A stretch of 64,000 bases of DNA from Chitinimonas viridis. Lineage in GTDB: Bacteria; Pseudomonadota; Gammaproteobacteria; Burkholderiales; Chitinimonadaceae. Under the pieces are notes generated by a model that saw nothing but the letters and a program-made list of their open reading frames with translations, did not search any database and had not been told where the DNA came from. Shown here one piece after another: positions 44,160-54,746 of this stretch (position 1 is the stretch's first letter; each line of letters begins with the position of its first letter). The stretch is from NCBI RefSeq assembly GCF_030409555.1, contig NZ_JAUFPU010000018.1, positions 62,001 to 126,000 on the forward strand, written 5' to 3'. The translations under genes and the position numbers were made by a program.

Positions 44160-45983
44160 TTAGCCTGCCAGCGCCTCACTCAGCTGGCTGCGCTTGTCGG
44201 CCAGCTGCTTGGGCAGCTTGTCGGCCAGCTTGGCAAACCACTCGGCATGGGCTGCCACCTCGGCCCGCCAGGCCTCGATGTCCACCTGCATCAGGGCATC
44301 AAACTGCGCCGTGGTCATGTCGTCAAGGCCAGTCCAGTCCAGATCGGCATACGAGGGCATCCAGCCCAGCACAGTCTCGCGTGCCTGAGCCTTGCCTTGC
44401 ACCCGGCCGACGATCCACTCCAGCACCCGCATGTTCTCGCCAAACCCCGGCCACAGGAACTTGCCATCCTCGCCCACGCGGAACCAGTTGACGCAGAAGA
44501 TGCCGGGCGCGTGCGCCAGCCTGTCGCCCATCTTCAACCAGTGGTCGAAGTAATCGCCCATATGGTAGCCGCAGAAGGGCAGCATGGCAAACGGGTCGCG
44601 CCGCGTCTGGCCCTGGGCGCCCATGGCAGCTGCCGTCGTCTCGGACCCCATGGTCGCCGCCATGTAGACACCCTCGCTCCAGCCAGCGGCTTCGGACACC
44701 AGTGGCACCGTGGAAGAACGACGGCCGCCAAAGATAAAGGCCGAAATGGGCACGCCATTCGCATCATCCCAAGCTGCGTCCAGCGAAGGACACTGGCTGG
44801 CCGCCACGGTAAAGCGGGCATTGGGATGGGCAGCCTTGCGACCGGTTTCCCGGCCGATTTCCGGCGTCCAGTCCTTGCCCTGCCAGTCGATCAGGTGGGC
44901 TGGCGCCTCCTTGCTCATGCCCTCCCACCACACGTCGCCATCATCGGTCAGCGCCACATTGGTGAAGATCACATTCTGCTTGAGCATGGCCATGGCGTTG
45001 GGGTTGGACTTCTCCGAGGTCCCCGGCGCCACACCGAAGTAGCCATTCTCGGGGTTGATGGCATACAGCCGGCCATCGCTGCCAGGCTTGATCCAGGCGA
45101 TATCATCACCCACGGTCGTTACCTTCCAGCCCTGGTAGGCCTTGGGCGGGATCAGCATGGCAAAGTTGGTCTTGCCACAGGCACTGGGGAAGGCCGCTGC
45201 CACATAGGATTTTTCGCCAGCAGGGCTTTCCACGCCCAGTATCAGCATGTGCTCGGCCAGCCAGCCCTGGTCACGGCCCATGGTAGAGGCAATACGCAGG
45301 GCAAAGCACTTCTTGCCCAGCAGGGCATTGCCACCATAGCCCGAACCATAAGACCAGATCTCGCGGGTCTCGGGGAAGTGCACGATGTACTTGGTGTCCT
45401 TGTTGCAAGGCCAGGCCACATCCGCCTGGCCAACAGCCAGGGGTGCACCCACGGTATGCACGCACGGCACAAAGGCACCATCCTTGCCCAGCACGTCGTA
45501 AACCGCACGCCCCATGCGGGTCATCACACGCATGGAGGCCACCACATAGGGTGAATCGGTCAGCTCAATGCCGATGTGGGCAATATGCGAGCCCAACGGG
45601 CCCATGCTGAACGGAATCACATACAGGGTGCGGCCACGCATGCAGCCATCGAACAGGCCATCCAGCGTCTGCCGCATCTGGGCAGGCGCCATCCAGTTAT
45701 TGTTAGGGCCGGCATCAGTCTCTTGCTCGGCACAGACAAAGGTACGGTCTTCCACCCGCGCCACGTCAGAAGGATCCGAGAACGCAGCATAGGAGTTCGC
45801 CCGCTTCTCCGGGTTCAGCTTCACCAGCGTGCCCGCTGCCACCATCTGCGCCAGCAAGGCTTCGTTCTCGGCATCGGAACCATCAACCCAGTGGATGCGA
45901 TCGGGCTTGGTCAGTGCGGCAACCTTGGACACCCATTCAAGCAGGGCGGCGTGCTGTATGTAGTCGGGGGGGGTGAACTGCAT
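44160..45983 (-). CDS. pckG: GTP-dependent phosphoenolpyruvate carboxykinase
   Basis: A 607-residue cytoplasmic enzyme converting oxaloacetate to phosphoenolpyruvate with GTP, the entry step of gluconeogenesis. Typical GTP-type motifs: the P-loop [12 protein letters not shown] with the active Cys269, [20 protein letters not shown], and [17 protein letters not shown] 45983 (MQFTPPDYI) follows GAGGT; a longer frame to 46076 has no good start. Confidence 0.96.
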   Translation of the reverse strand: MQFTPPDYIQHAALLEWVSKVAALTKPDRIHWVDGSDAENEALLAQMVAAGTLVKLNPEKRANSYAAFSDPSDVARVEDRTFVCAEQETDAGPNNNWMAPAQMRQTLDGLFDGCMRGRTLYVIPFSMGPLGSHIAHIGIELTDSPYVVASMRVMTRMGRAVYDVLGKDGAFVPCVHTVGAPLAVGQADVAWPCNKDTKYIVHFPETREIWSYGSGYGGNALLGKKCFALRIASTMGRDQGWLAEHMLILGVESPAGEKSYVAAAFPSACGKTNFAMLIPPKAYQGWKVTTVGDDIAWIKPGSDGRLYAINPENGYFGVAPGTSEKSNPNAMAMLKQNVIFTNVALTDDGDVWWEGMSKEAPAHLIDWQGKDWTPEIGRETGRKAAHPNARFTVAASQCPSLDAAWDDANGVPISAFIFGGRRSSTVPLVSEAAGWSEGVYMAATMGSETTAAAMGAQGQTRRDPFAMLPFCGYHMGDYFDHWLKMGDRLAHAPGIFCVNWFRVGEDGKFLWPGFGENMRVLEWIVGRVQGKAQARETVLGWMPSYADLDWTGLDDMTTAQFDALMQVDIEAWRAEVAAHAEWFAKLADKLPKQLADKRSQLSEALAG

Positions 45984-46249
45984 AGGGTGACCTCGGGTAT
46001 GGAATCTTGCATGCCTGTAACAAAAGTCAGGCAAAAGCGAAAAATCGGCCCGTAATTGTCGCAAATTCAGCGCCATTAGTCGCCAGAAAAGTAGTTACAC
46101 GGTATCTGACTACATTTTCAGATCAGCCATTACCTCACCGCCTTGATCCAAGCGCCTCAAGCCAGAGAAGGGCACCAACCAAGCGATTGCTCGGCTGAAA
46201 CTACACTACATTAATCTCATTCAGCCGGTCATGCATCTGTGGCGGCAAT
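45984..46249. other. pckG upstream region
   Basis: No gene is seen. It must hold the pckG promoter (minus strand). A GTAGT...ACTAC dyad lies at about 46091-46113; its meaning is unknown. Confidence 0.4.
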
Positions 46250-46275
46250 GAAAAACCCCCGGCAAGCCGGGGGTC
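46250..46275 (-). terminator. Rho-independent terminator of the first TonB receptor
   Basis: A 9-bp stem ACCCCCGGC / GCCGGGGGT with a two-base loop followed on the minus strand by TTTTT. It lies 26 bases past the stop. Confidence 0.92.
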
Positions 46276-46300
46276 GAAGGTATTGCAACAGCAGGGGCGC

Positions 46301-49096
46301 TTAGAAGAACTTGTAGGTAGCGCTCAGGCTCAGGTAACGACCATAGGGGTTGTGGAAACCAGGGTTGTAACCGATCGTGGTGTTGTCAGGATCATAAGGC
46401 GCATCGCGATCAAAGACATTACGCAGGGTACCGCCGATGGTCAGGTTCTTCACGCCAGTGTAGGTCATGCCCAGGTCAAACGTGGTCCAGGAGTGGACCT
46501 TGCAATCAGGGAACAGTGCCTGATACGCCGCGATACCACCACAACCGCTCACACCGTCGCCGTAGTACCAGCCATCGGTATAGTTGATACGACCGTTCAC
46601 CGAGTACGGCCCCTTGGACCAGGTCGTAGCCAGCGTGCTCTTGAGGCGCGGCAGTTCACCAGCCGGGCCGTAAGCACCAGCGTATTCCACATACTCATCA
46701 CCAGCAAACTGGGCCTGCTTGTAGCTGATCAGGTAGCTGGCGTTGAAGTTGCTACTCAGACGGCCGAACTCACCCAGATTGTTGCGCAGGTTCAGATCCA
46801 GGTCGACACCCTTGACGCGGGATTCACCAAGGTTGAAGAACTTACGTACGGTGCTGATGATAGGACCGGTGTTCGGGATAATGTTGCCGTTGGTATCACG
46901 CAGCCAAGTATCCGGATTCTGATTACGCGAAATCTGGTCGGCGTAGCGCGACTCACCACCTTCATGGAGTTGATCCATGATGTACTGCGAGCTCAGACGG
47001 TCAATCTCATCCTTACGACGAATCTGGTAGATATCAACTGTGCCGTTGAAGTTCGCCGACGGGGCAAACACCAAGCCGAAGGTAAAGCTCTTGGACTTCT
47101 CGGGTTCCAGATCAGGGTTGGCAGCAATACGCGAGGAAATGCTGCGGCCGGTAGTGCACTCACCGGTATCGCGCGATGCAGGATCGATGGTGTTGCCAGG
47201 CACGTTCGGGAACTTGGAGGTACCGCAACGCAGCGGGTCGATGATGGTATTGAAGGATTGCACGCTGGACTTGGAAATCTGGGTCAGGCCAGGCGCACGG
47301 AAACCTTCAGCATACGAACCACGGACGGCCAGGGCACCATTTGGGGTCCATTTCAGGCCAAGCTTAGGCGTGGTGGACGAACCATAGTCACTGTAGCGGT
47401 CATAACGCACGGCAGCTTCTGCTTCCAGCGTCTTCAGCAGTGGCAGATTGAACTCGCCAAACACCGAACGCACATTACGGCTACCGTCTGCAGCGGACGA
47501 ACCCAGACCAATGAATTCGGCATTCGCCAGGCGTGCATCCGGCGTCACCTTGATGGATTCGCGACGGGCTTCAAGACCAACAGCCACGCCAATCGCACCG
47601 CCAGGCAGGTTACCGAATTCGGTGCTGCCCTTCAGGTCGCCGATGCTGACTTCGGTCTCACCAGTGTAGAGCTGATCAGGGCTGATCTTGGCAATTGTCG
47701 CCGCGCTGTTGTTGCCAAATGGGCGGTAGCTCAGATCATTGATTGCGCTCTGCAGCTCGTTTGCCAGCAACAGACCACGCGAAATCGCGTTACGCTCGGC
47801 CTTGCTGTACATCGCACCCGCATTCCAGTCCCAGCCAAAGTGCGAACCATCCAGGCCCAGCACAACACGGGTCGATTCGTTCGTCACCGAATCAGACGCC
47901 GGGATATCGCCAAAACGGTAGCGCACCGCAACCTGGCGGGTATTGTTAGGCGTGTACTGTGTATAGGTGGGGTTGTTGTAAGGGTTGTCCGGGTGATTGG
48001 CGGGCAGCACAAAGGTAAACGACTTGCGCTGTCCATCCGTGGTAAACCAGGTGCTGCCGGTCTGGGCTACGCTACGCGGGTTGGAGCGATATTCAGCCTC
48101 AACCCTGTTGTAGCCGACCTCGGCAAACGCATTCAGGTTTTCACCCAAGGAGAAGGAAGCACGGGAGAAGACCGCACCGGTGTCAGACTCGGAAACAGCA
48201 TCCAGGCCCTTGAAGAAGTCCCAGCGGCAGGTCGTACCGACCTTCATCGAGGTCGGGCAGCGGTTATCCGCTACACCCAGCACGGTAAACGCGCCACTGC
48301 CTTGGGTGCGTTCAATATAGTAGTTCCCAGGGTACGCCAGCGACGATGCCGACGGATCAAGACGAGCATCCAGCTGGTAGTAGGTATCCTTCTTGACAGC
48401 ATGCGCCTTGCTCAGCGGGGTAGCTTCGCGATGGCGGTATTCGGCCGACACCATCACATTGAAGCGGTTGCTGACAGGGTCGCCGAAACCTACGGTGAAG
48501 TTGCCCGATTGATTGCCAAAACCACCATTGAGCGAGCCGCCGCCCGACAAGGAAGCCTGAGCACCTTGGTAATCCTTGCGCAGGATGAAGTTGATCACGC
48601 CGGCAATGGCATCAGAACCATAAACAGCCGAAGCACCATCCTTCAGCACTTCCACGCGCTCAATGGCCGACAGGGGAATGTTGTTCAGGTTGTAGAGGCT
48701 GGATTGCCCGGTGTTCGGGTCAGCATACGCAGCAGGTGCCATGCGACGACCGTTTACCAGCACCAACGTGGAAGACGAACCCAAACCACGTAGGGAAGAT
48801 GTAGCCACGCCCGACGCAAAGCCAGTACCGGAATCCAGGTCATCCAGCCCGCCAGAGCTGATGGCCGGCACCAGCTTCAACAGTTCTGAAGTGGTGGTCA
48901 CTCCAGTTTTACGGATTTCTTCGCGGCCAATAACCTGGATGGGAGACGCCGATTCGGTCGAAGTACGCTTGATATTGGAACCCGTCACCTGGATCTTTTC
49001 GACCTTGACCGGTGCCTCTTCAGCAAGGGCAAACTGGCTTGCGCCGCCAGCGATACCGACAAGTAGCAGCGCGCGTGTAATCTGATTCAGCTTCAT
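46301..49096 (-). CDS. TonB-dependent outer-membrane receptor 1
   Basis: A 931-residue outer-membrane transporter: signal peptide (MKLNQITRALLLVGIAGGAS, cut near FALA), a plug domain (about 40-170; VEKIQVTGSNIKR, then SSLRGLGSSSTLVLVNGRRM and IERVEVLKDGASAVYGSDAI) and a 22-strand-type barrel ending LSLSATYKFF with terminal Phe. It is a paralogue of the receptors at 51.9 and 55.1 kb. By analogy with receptors beside S9 peptidases it may import peptides; the ligand is not shown. ATG 49096 follows GGAG at 11 bases. The large opposite-strand frame over this gene is a shadow. Confidence 0.95.
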   Translation of the reverse strand: MKLNQITRALLLVGIAGGASQFALAEEAPVKVEKIQVTGSNIKRTSTESASPIQVIGREEIRKTGVTTTSELLKLVPAISSGGLDDLDSGTGFASGVATSSLRGLGSSSTLVLVNGRRMAPAAYADPNTGQSSLYNLNNIPLSAIERVEVLKDGASAVYGSDAIAGVINFILRKDYQGAQASLSGGGSLNGGFGNQSGNFTVGFGDPVSNRFNVMVSAEYRHREATPLSKAHAVKKDTYYQLDARLDPSASSLAYPGNYYIERTQGSGAFTVLGVADNRCPTSMKVGTTCRWDFFKGLDAVSESDTGAVFSRASFSLGENLNAFAEVGYNRVEAEYRSNPRSVAQTGSTWFTTDGQRKSFTFVLPANHPDNPYNNPTYTQYTPNNTRQVAVRYRFGDIPASDSVTNESTRVVLGLDGSHFGWDWNAGAMYSKAERNAISRGLLLANELQSAINDLSYRPFGNNSAATIAKISPDQLYTGETEVSIGDLKGSTEFGNLPGGAIGVAVGLEARRESIKVTPDARLANAEFIGLGSSAADGSRNVRSVFGEFNLPLLKTLEAEAAVRYDRYSDYGSSTTPKLGLKWTPNGALAVRGSYAEGFRAPGLTQISKSSVQSFNTIIDPLRCGTSKFPNVPGNTIDPASRDTGECTTGRSISSRIAANPDLEPEKSKSFTFGLVFAPSANFNGTVDIYQIRRKDEIDRLSSQYIMDQLHEGGESRYADQISRNQNPDTWLRDTNGNIIPNTGPIISTVRKFFNLGESRVKGVDLDLNLRNNLGEFGRLSSNFNASYLISYKQAQFAGDEYVEYAGAYGPAGELPRLKSTLATTWSKGPYSVNGRINYTDGWYYGDGVSGCGGIAAYQALFPDCKVHSWTTFDLGMTYTGVKNLTIGGTLRNVFDRDAPYDPDNTTIGYNPGFHNPYGRYLSLSATYKFF

Positions 49097-49446
49097 AACT
49101 TGTATTTCTCCCAATGGAACCACTGCCAGTGGTCGACAACCCTCAGCAGCGAACACACAAAAAAGCCAAGCGACCTCGCCCAGCAAGCAGCGACGTCAAT
49201 CTCCCTGATGAGTCATAGTACCCTCAGCCCTACTGGCTTTTGCAGCATTTTCGTTACACATTTCACAGTTTGTAGCTACCACGCAACGAATTTCAGAAAA
49301 AGCTAATATCAGCGCCGAGCACCCTGACAAGCCTAGACAACTAAAGATTGGGCGTATCACCAACTGTCTTCGGAGCTAGAGTCTGCGGTGCCCGCAAAAG
49401 CGAAAGCCCCGGTCACAAACCGGGGCTTTTTCGTTACACGTGCAAC
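49097..49446. other. Intergenic region between S9 peptidase and TonB receptor 1
   Basis: About 350 bases with a terminator hairpin at the right end and the TonB receptor promoter presumably in the rest. No gene is seen; the sequence is AT-richer than the genes. Confidence 0.5.
49403..49431. terminator. Terminator hairpin after the S9 peptidase gene
   Basis: A perfect 10-bp stem AAAGCCCCGG / CCGGGGCTTT with a seven-base loop. T-tracts occur on both sides (TTTTT on plus; TTTCGCTTTT on minus). It lies 16 bases past the minus-strand peptidase stop. Confidence 0.85.
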
Positions 49447-51408
49447 TCAACTGCCTATGTACTTCTTCAGGAACGCTTCGACGGCGGGATAGAACAACTT
49501 GATATTCTCCATCTTGCCAAAACCATGCCCCTCGTCATCTATCACCAACCACTCATAAGCCTTGCCGTGGGCCTTCAACGCATCTCGCATACGCTCAGCG
49601 TGCACCAGTGGCACACGTCGATCCAGCGCACCATGTGCAATGAACACAGGCGCCTTGAACTTGTCTGCATTCTGCAGCGGCGAAGTCATCTTCAACTGCG
49701 CTTGGTCAGTCTTTGGATCCCCCACAAAAGCGGCCATGGCACCATACTTCACATAATTGCTGCGCGCATAGTCTGACCACTGCACGTCAAACTTCATCTC
49801 AATGTCAGACACACCCACGATGTCGACACCACACCTGTAAAGGTCGGGGTCCTTCACCAATCCCATCAAGGTCGCGTAGCCGCCATAACTGCCACCGTAG
49901 ATACAGATGCGGTTCTTGTCGACCACACCACTGTTTACCAACCAGTTCACGCCATCGGTAATGTCGTCCTGCATGGCCAACCCCCACTGCTTCCAGCCGC
50001 TACGCAGATGCTTCCAGCCATAACCGCCTGAGCCCCGATAGTTGGGCTGCAACACGGCATAGCCACGAGAGGCCAGAAACTGCACCTCCGGATTCCAGCC
50101 CCAGGAGTCCCGCACACCGAATGGGCCGCCATGAATATTCACTACCAAGGGCAGCATCTTCTCGGCTTTACCCTTAGGCAGAGTCAAGTAGGCGGGGATC
50201 GTCATGCCATCCCGCGCTTTATACTGCACCGGCCGCATAGGCGAGGTTTTGTCAGCATCCAGCCAGGGAGCAGCCTGGGCCACCTCCTCCATCTTGAGTG
50301 TCTTGGTATCGAGCAAATAGTAGCTACCCTGATCCACATCGCTTGTCGAATAGATGGCAATCCGTCCATCCAGATCACCAGCGAGATAGTTGATCCTGCC
50401 CTTTAGCGTTGCATCCACTTGCTCACTGAGCTTGGCCCAAGCCCGGTCAAACCAGTAGATCTCTGGCTTTTCCGCATCCAGCGCCAGACCAATTACCTTG
50501 CCCGAAGCAGCGTGTATCAAGTCTGCATTGCCACCACCGACGTCGACCAGATCATGGGCCAGCAACTTTTCGCCTAGAACCTGAGTCTCCATGTCCAGCG
50601 TATGCAAGGCAAACTTACTATCTACGCCACGAACAGCCACAAAGGCTGTTTTGTCATCACTGTCCAGCCCCAACACATCCCACTCCCCCTCCTGACCCTC
50701 CTCAAACTCCTTTATCAACTTCCAACCCTGCTCCCTGGAGGACCGGTGGTAAATCTTGGTCATGGTCAACGTGCGCTTATCGTCCACCAGATAAGCCAAA
50801 CGTGCTTCTCCTTTGCTATCCGGCAGGAAGCTAACAATCACGCCAGGAGTAGCAGGATTGTCGAACGTTTTCAGGGTACTCTTCTCTGTCTTGGAGTTGA
50901 CCACGTAGAGGTCAAGCGCCTTGCTACTACGGTCATTATTGACCATCAGCACATTGTCCGAGCCATCGCTCAGCACGCCTACCAAGCTATGGCCCGACTT
51001 GAATCGCCGCAGCTCAGTGCCATCCTTGTTCACTGCCACCACGCCCCCCCAGTTCTGCGGCTCGCCGGAGCCAGCAAGGGCGTCTCCCTGGGTAAAAATC
51101 AGGCGGTCATTGTTGACCCAAAAAAAACGTGCGACATCTATCTCCTTGAGATTAGTCAGCACCTTGATCGCCTTTCCCTCCAGATCGATCACCGCCAGAT
51201 TGCGCCTGTCGTTAACCGGCACCAGCACCGCCATGCTCTTGCCATCCGGTGACAATTGCATCTGCATGAAGCTAGGCCGAGCAAATAGCTTCTCGATGGC
51301 GCTCCAAGGCTTCACTGCAACCTCTGCCTTGCTATCTGCTGCGGCATTCACTGCAACAGGCGCGACACACAATGCACCCACCAACAGCGCCGGAAAGATT
51401 TGCTTCAT
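49447..51408 (-). CDS. Secreted S9 prolyl-oligopeptidase-family peptidase
   Basis: A 653-residue exported serine peptidase. Signal peptide MKQIFPALLVGALCVAPVAV (cut near NAAA), a beta-propeller region (about 35-390) and a catalytic hydrolase domain with GGSYGGYA (Ser507), the Asp in HGALDRRVPL and the His in DDEGHGFG. It lies between TonB receptor 1 (downstream, same strand) and divergent receptor 2. Location is probably periplasmic, where it could trim imported peptides. ATG 51408 follows AAGG with AGGG upstream. Confidence 0.94.
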   Translation of the reverse strand: MKQIFPALLVGALCVAPVAVNAAADSKAEVAVKPWSAIEKLFARPSFMQMQLSPDGKSMAVLVPVNDRRNLAVIDLEGKAIKVLTNLKEIDVARFFWVNNDRLIFTQGDALAGSGEPQNWGGVVAVNKDGTELRRFKSGHSLVGVLSDGSDNVLMVNNDRSSKALDLYVVNSKTEKSTLKTFDNPATPGVIVSFLPDSKGEARLAYLVDDKRTLTMTKIYHRSSREQGWKLIKEFEEGQEGEWDVLGLDSDDKTAFVAVRGVDSKFALHTLDMETQVLGEKLLAHDLVDVGGGNADLIHAASGKVIGLALDAEKPEIYWFDRAWAKLSEQVDATLKGRINYLAGDLDGRIAIYSTSDVDQGSYYLLDTKTLKMEEVAQAAPWLDADKTSPMRPVQYKARDGMTIPAYLTLPKGKAEKMLPLVVNIHGGPFGVRDSWGWNPEVQFLASRGYAVLQPNYRGSGGYGWKHLRSGWKQWGLAMQDDITDGVNWLVNSGVVDKNRICIYGGSYGGYATLMGLVKDPDLYRCGVDIVGVSDIEMKFDVQWSDYARSNYVKYGAMAAFVGDPKTDQAQLKMTSPLQNADKFKAPVFIAHGALDRRVPLVHAERMRDALKAHGKAYEWLVIDDEGHGFGKMENIKLFYPAVEAFLKKYIGS

Positions 51409-51929
51409 TACCTTGCCCTCAACTCTCACAAGACCAACATATATATTTAGTCAGCGCCGCAAGCCGACAACCTTTGGCTCTTATCAACCCACCTAGACGC
51501 CTCACGCGAACGGGCATAGACCGCGAACGCTCGCTGCCGATGCCATAGAAAACGCCGCGCAGCGCGCGGCGATTGGTGCGGAAAAGTATAGCACCGGCAT
51601 GGCCACACACCATGCCCCCCGCGAACTCTCGGTGCAGGCACCAACCCTGCAGGCGAATTTCCGCAGAAGATTCCTGCCTACCGCACATGCCTATTGCTTT
51701 CCTGCGACACAGGGCCAGCCCTCTCCTCAGGCAGGCATGCCATACCCAACGCCGAGTCAATAAATGTTGCAAATAAGAAACAGGTAGCACTATAAAACCA
51801 CTGATGCCGCACCAATGATGACGCAAGCCTCATGACTACGTAATATCCGCCCCCCTGTTGATTGACTGTAGCTATCGGTCAGCAGCAGGAACAGCGGACA
51901 TTTTGTAGTTTTTGGGGAGTTATTCTGTT
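51409..51929. other. Divergent regulatory region of the TonB/S9 locus
   Basis: About 520 bases between the divergent S9 peptidase and TonB receptor 2 genes. It must hold both promoters. A terminator-like hairpin lies at 51553-51571. Frames here lack ribosome sites and family signatures. Confidence 0.55.
51553..51571 (-). terminator. Terminator-like hairpin in the S9 gene leader
   Basis: CGCCGCGC / GCGCGGCG with a three-base loop, followed on the minus strand by TTTTCT. It lies about 145 bases before the peptidase start, so it could be an attenuator or an insulator; no alternative fold was worked out. Confidence 0.45.
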
Positions 51930-54746
51930 ATGCAAATGAAGTACCTGGCCCTGGCCGTAGCAGCTCTGGGCTATACCGGTCACACCCACGCAGCCGATAC
52001 CGCCACGCCGATCGAGAAAATCGAAGTCACCGGTTCCAATATTAAGCGCCTGAGCAAGGAAACTGCATCCCCAGTACAGGTTATGTCCCGTGAAGACATA
52101 CAACGCACCGGCGCCAACACTTTCCGCGAATTCATCGACACCCTGTCATCGTCTTCTTCTAGTGCCCTCAGCGATATAGGTGGCAGCAGCTCCTTTGCCA
52201 GTGGGTCATCCGGCGCCTCCTTGCGTAACATGGGCAAGGCCTCCACGCTGGTACTTCTGAACAGCCGCCGCGTCTCCAACTATGCCCTAGGCGATGGCGC
52301 GCAAGAAAACTTCGTCAACCTTGACGCTTTGCCTACCGAAGCAATCGAGCGCGTCGAAATCCTCAAGGATGGCGCATCTGCCATCTATGGCTCCGATGCC
52401 GTCGCAGGTGTGATCAACATCATTACCCGCCGTAACTACACTGGTCTCAAACTCAAGGCATCGCATCAACAGTCCGTGGACCAGGGCAAGCTGGAGCAGC
52501 AGAACGCCAGCATCACGGCCGGTTTTGGCAATGCGAACGAAGATCGCTACAACGTACTGATCAACGCAGATTTCTATCAGCGCGATGACTACACTTTCCG
52601 CGAGCTGTTTGGCGAGAGCAACAAGACCGCCCTGGCACTGAATCCCAGCATCGGTACTTTCTCCACCTTCTCCTTCCCCGGCAACCTGGTTGGTGGTGGT
52701 CAGACAGGCCCTCTGGCAGGTTGCGACACCAGCATGGTACAGGGTGGCCTGTGCCGCTTTGACCAGTGGGCTCGTATCGGTGCAGTTCCCAGGTCCAAAC
52801 GCGCAAATTTTTTCAGCTCGGGCGAATTCCGCTTCAGTGACGAACTGAAGGCGTTCGGCGACATCAGCTACTCCAAGATTCAGACCAAGTACAAGGGCAC
52901 CCCTCCCGCTTACGGCGCTGCCTTGGGCACCACCGAGTGGGCAGCTGCTGACGGCTCTATCCAGGTATTCACTCCACGCGGCCTGCCTGCGCAACACCCA
53001 CTGAACAAGTCCGGCTCCGAGATCGAATTCCGCTATCGCTTTGCCGATGCCGAGCCGCTGCTGGGCACCAAGGTTGATTCCGACCAGTACCGCTTCATGG
53101 GCGGCCTGAAGGGCATTGCCGGAAACTGGGATTGGGAAACCGCTGCCGGTTACACCTTTGCCAAGACAGTCATGACCCAACGCAGCCAATACAGCCGCAA
53201 GGGTTTCAAGGAAGTCATCGGCGACTACGACATGGATGATCCCCTGTTCTTCAACAAGGCCTACAAAATTGGCCAGCAGAACAGCCGTGAAGTCCTCAAC
53301 ACGCTCTTCCCGCAATATGTGACCCAAGGCGAGACCTCGCAGTCCTTCATTGACGGCAAGTTCTCCAACTCGGCCCTGGCCGAGCTGCCCGCCGGCCCGC
53401 TGGGCATAGCAGCTGGTTTCGACCTGCGTCGCGAGGATTACGAAAGTAAGGATAGCGATATTCTGGCCAAGGAAGCTGATCTGGTTGGTCGTGGCTCCTC
53501 TGCCGCACAGGGCTCGCGCACCTATGGCGCAGCCTTTGTCGAACTGAATGTGCCTGTGGTGGATAAGCTGGAAGCCCAGTTGGCCGCACGCGTCGATAAG
53601 TTCGAGAACTTTGATGCCCACGTCTCGCCCAAGCTGGGCCTGCGCTTCCAGGCATCCCCCAGCCTGATCCTGCGCGGCACCTTTGCTGGCGGCTTCCGTG
53701 CACCCAACCTGCTGGAGTCCAGCGATTCAGAGCTGCGCGCCTTTGCCCCCGACCTATCCGACCCTCAGCGATGTGATGCCGCAACCCGCGTCTACAACTC
53801 ACTGAACGCGGATGCAGATGCCTCCACCAACCCTACCGAAGCGGCACTACTGCGCGCCAAGGCGGAATCGGTGTACGGCGACAGCTGCTCGTTCTCTCTG
53901 GCATCGCGCACCAAGTCGAACAAGAACCTGAAACCCGAGACCTCGGATAGCAAGACCCTGGGTTTCGTGTTCGAACCAGCCAAGGGCTTCAGTGTCTCGG
54001 TCGACTATTGGCATATCGCTCGCAAGAACGAGATCAATAGCCGCAGCGCTCAGGAAGTGCTCAACAATGAGAGCAATTTCCCAGGACAGGTTACCCGCTC
54101 AGCCGCTTTGTCCGCCCTGGACATTGAGATGAACCAGCGCTATGCAGGCCGTGCAGACCACCAGATCACTGCAAACAAGCTGACTGGTATTACCCGTGTC
54201 TACGAGAACATCTCCAAGACCAAGACCTCCGGCTATGACATCGACCTGCAGACCTCCTTCCGCCCGACAGGCCTGGGCAAGTTGGATGTCGACCTCAGCG
54301 CCACCTACACCAAGGATCTGTACTCTTGGTCTGATGAGCTGAAGGCCTATGGCGACAATCTGGCTGGCCGCTATCGATACTCCCGCCTGAAGTCCATCTT
54401 GTCGGCTGACTGGTCTTACGGTGTGTATTCGGTAGGCGTACGAACCAACTTTGCTTCGGGTTACGCACTGCAGGAAGACTACACGGATACGACCTACTCA
54501 CCAGCAGGTTGCGCACGCCTGCGCTATACCGAAGCGCAATGCCGTGTTGGTTCGCACACCACAGTGGACTTGGCGTTGGGTTACACAGGCATCAAGAACC
54601 TGAGCCTGATGCTGAACGTGAAGAACCTGATGAACCGCGATGAGCCGCTGGATCTGCGCCAGTACCGCAGCGACGCCACTGACACGCATTCGAACGCCCG
54701 TCAGTTGCGTATGGTCAAGGTCAGCGCCGACTACAAGTTCTATTGA
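51930..54746 (+). CDS. TonB-dependent outer-membrane receptor 2
   Basis: A 938-residue receptor: signal peptide (MQMKYLALAVAALGYTGHTH, cut near AADT), plug domain with IEKIEVTGSNIKR, SLRNMGKASTLVLLNSRRVS and IERVEILKDGASAIYGSDAV, and a barrel ending MVKVSADYKFY with terminal aromatic residue. The start ATG 51930 follows GGGGAG; ATG 51936 is nearly as good. A strong terminator separates it from receptor 3. Ligand unknown; peptide uptake is inferred from the S9 neighbours. Confidence 0.95.
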   Translation: MQMKYLALAVAALGYTGHTHAADTATPIEKIEVTGSNIKRLSKETASPVQVMSREDIQRTGANTFREFIDTLSSSSSSALSDIGGSSSFASGSSGASLRNMGKASTLVLLNSRRVSNYALGDGAQENFVNLDALPTEAIERVEILKDGASAIYGSDAVAGVINIITRRNYTGLKLKASHQQSVDQGKLEQQNASITAGFGNANEDRYNVLINADFYQRDDYTFRELFGESNKTALALNPSIGTFSTFSFPGNLVGGGQTGPLAGCDTSMVQGGLCRFDQWARIGAVPRSKRANFFSSGEFRFSDELKAFGDISYSKIQTKYKGTPPAYGAALGTTEWAAADGSIQVFTPRGLPAQHPLNKSGSEIEFRYRFADAEPLLGTKVDSDQYRFMGGLKGIAGNWDWETAAGYTFAKTVMTQRSQYSRKGFKEVIGDYDMDDPLFFNKAYKIGQQNSREVLNTLFPQYVTQGETSQSFIDGKFSNSALAELPAGPLGIAAGFDLRREDYESKDSDILAKEADLVGRGSSAAQGSRTYGAAFVELNVPVVDKLEAQLAARVDKFENFDAHVSPKLGLRFQASPSLILRGTFAGGFRAPNLLESSDSELRAFAPDLSDPQRCDAATRVYNSLNADADASTNPTEAALLRAKAESVYGDSCSFSLASRTKSNKNLKPETSDSKTLGFVFEPAKGFSVSVDYWHIARKNEINSRSAQEVLNNESNFPGQVTRSAALSALDIEMNQRYAGRADHQITANKLTGITRVYENISKTKTSGYDIDLQTSFRPTGLGKLDVDLSATYTKDLYSWSDELKAYGDNLAGRYRYSRLKSILSADWSYGVYSVGVRTNFASGYALQEDYTDTTYSPAGCARLRYTEAQCRVGSHTTVDLALGYTGIKNLSLMLNVKNLMNRDEPLDLRQYRSDATDTHSNARQLRMVKVSADYKFY

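Noticed and set aside
46283-48793. An 836-codon open frame on the plus strand across TonB receptor 1
   Set aside because: It is exactly antisense to a well-supported receptor gene, has no ribosome site and gives a Val/Arg/Thr-rich protein of no family; it arises from codon bias.
51419-51826. A 135-codon minus-strand frame in the divergent S9/TonB region
   Set aside because: Cys/Arg/Trp-rich translation with no start signal; it covers a hairpin and likely promoters.
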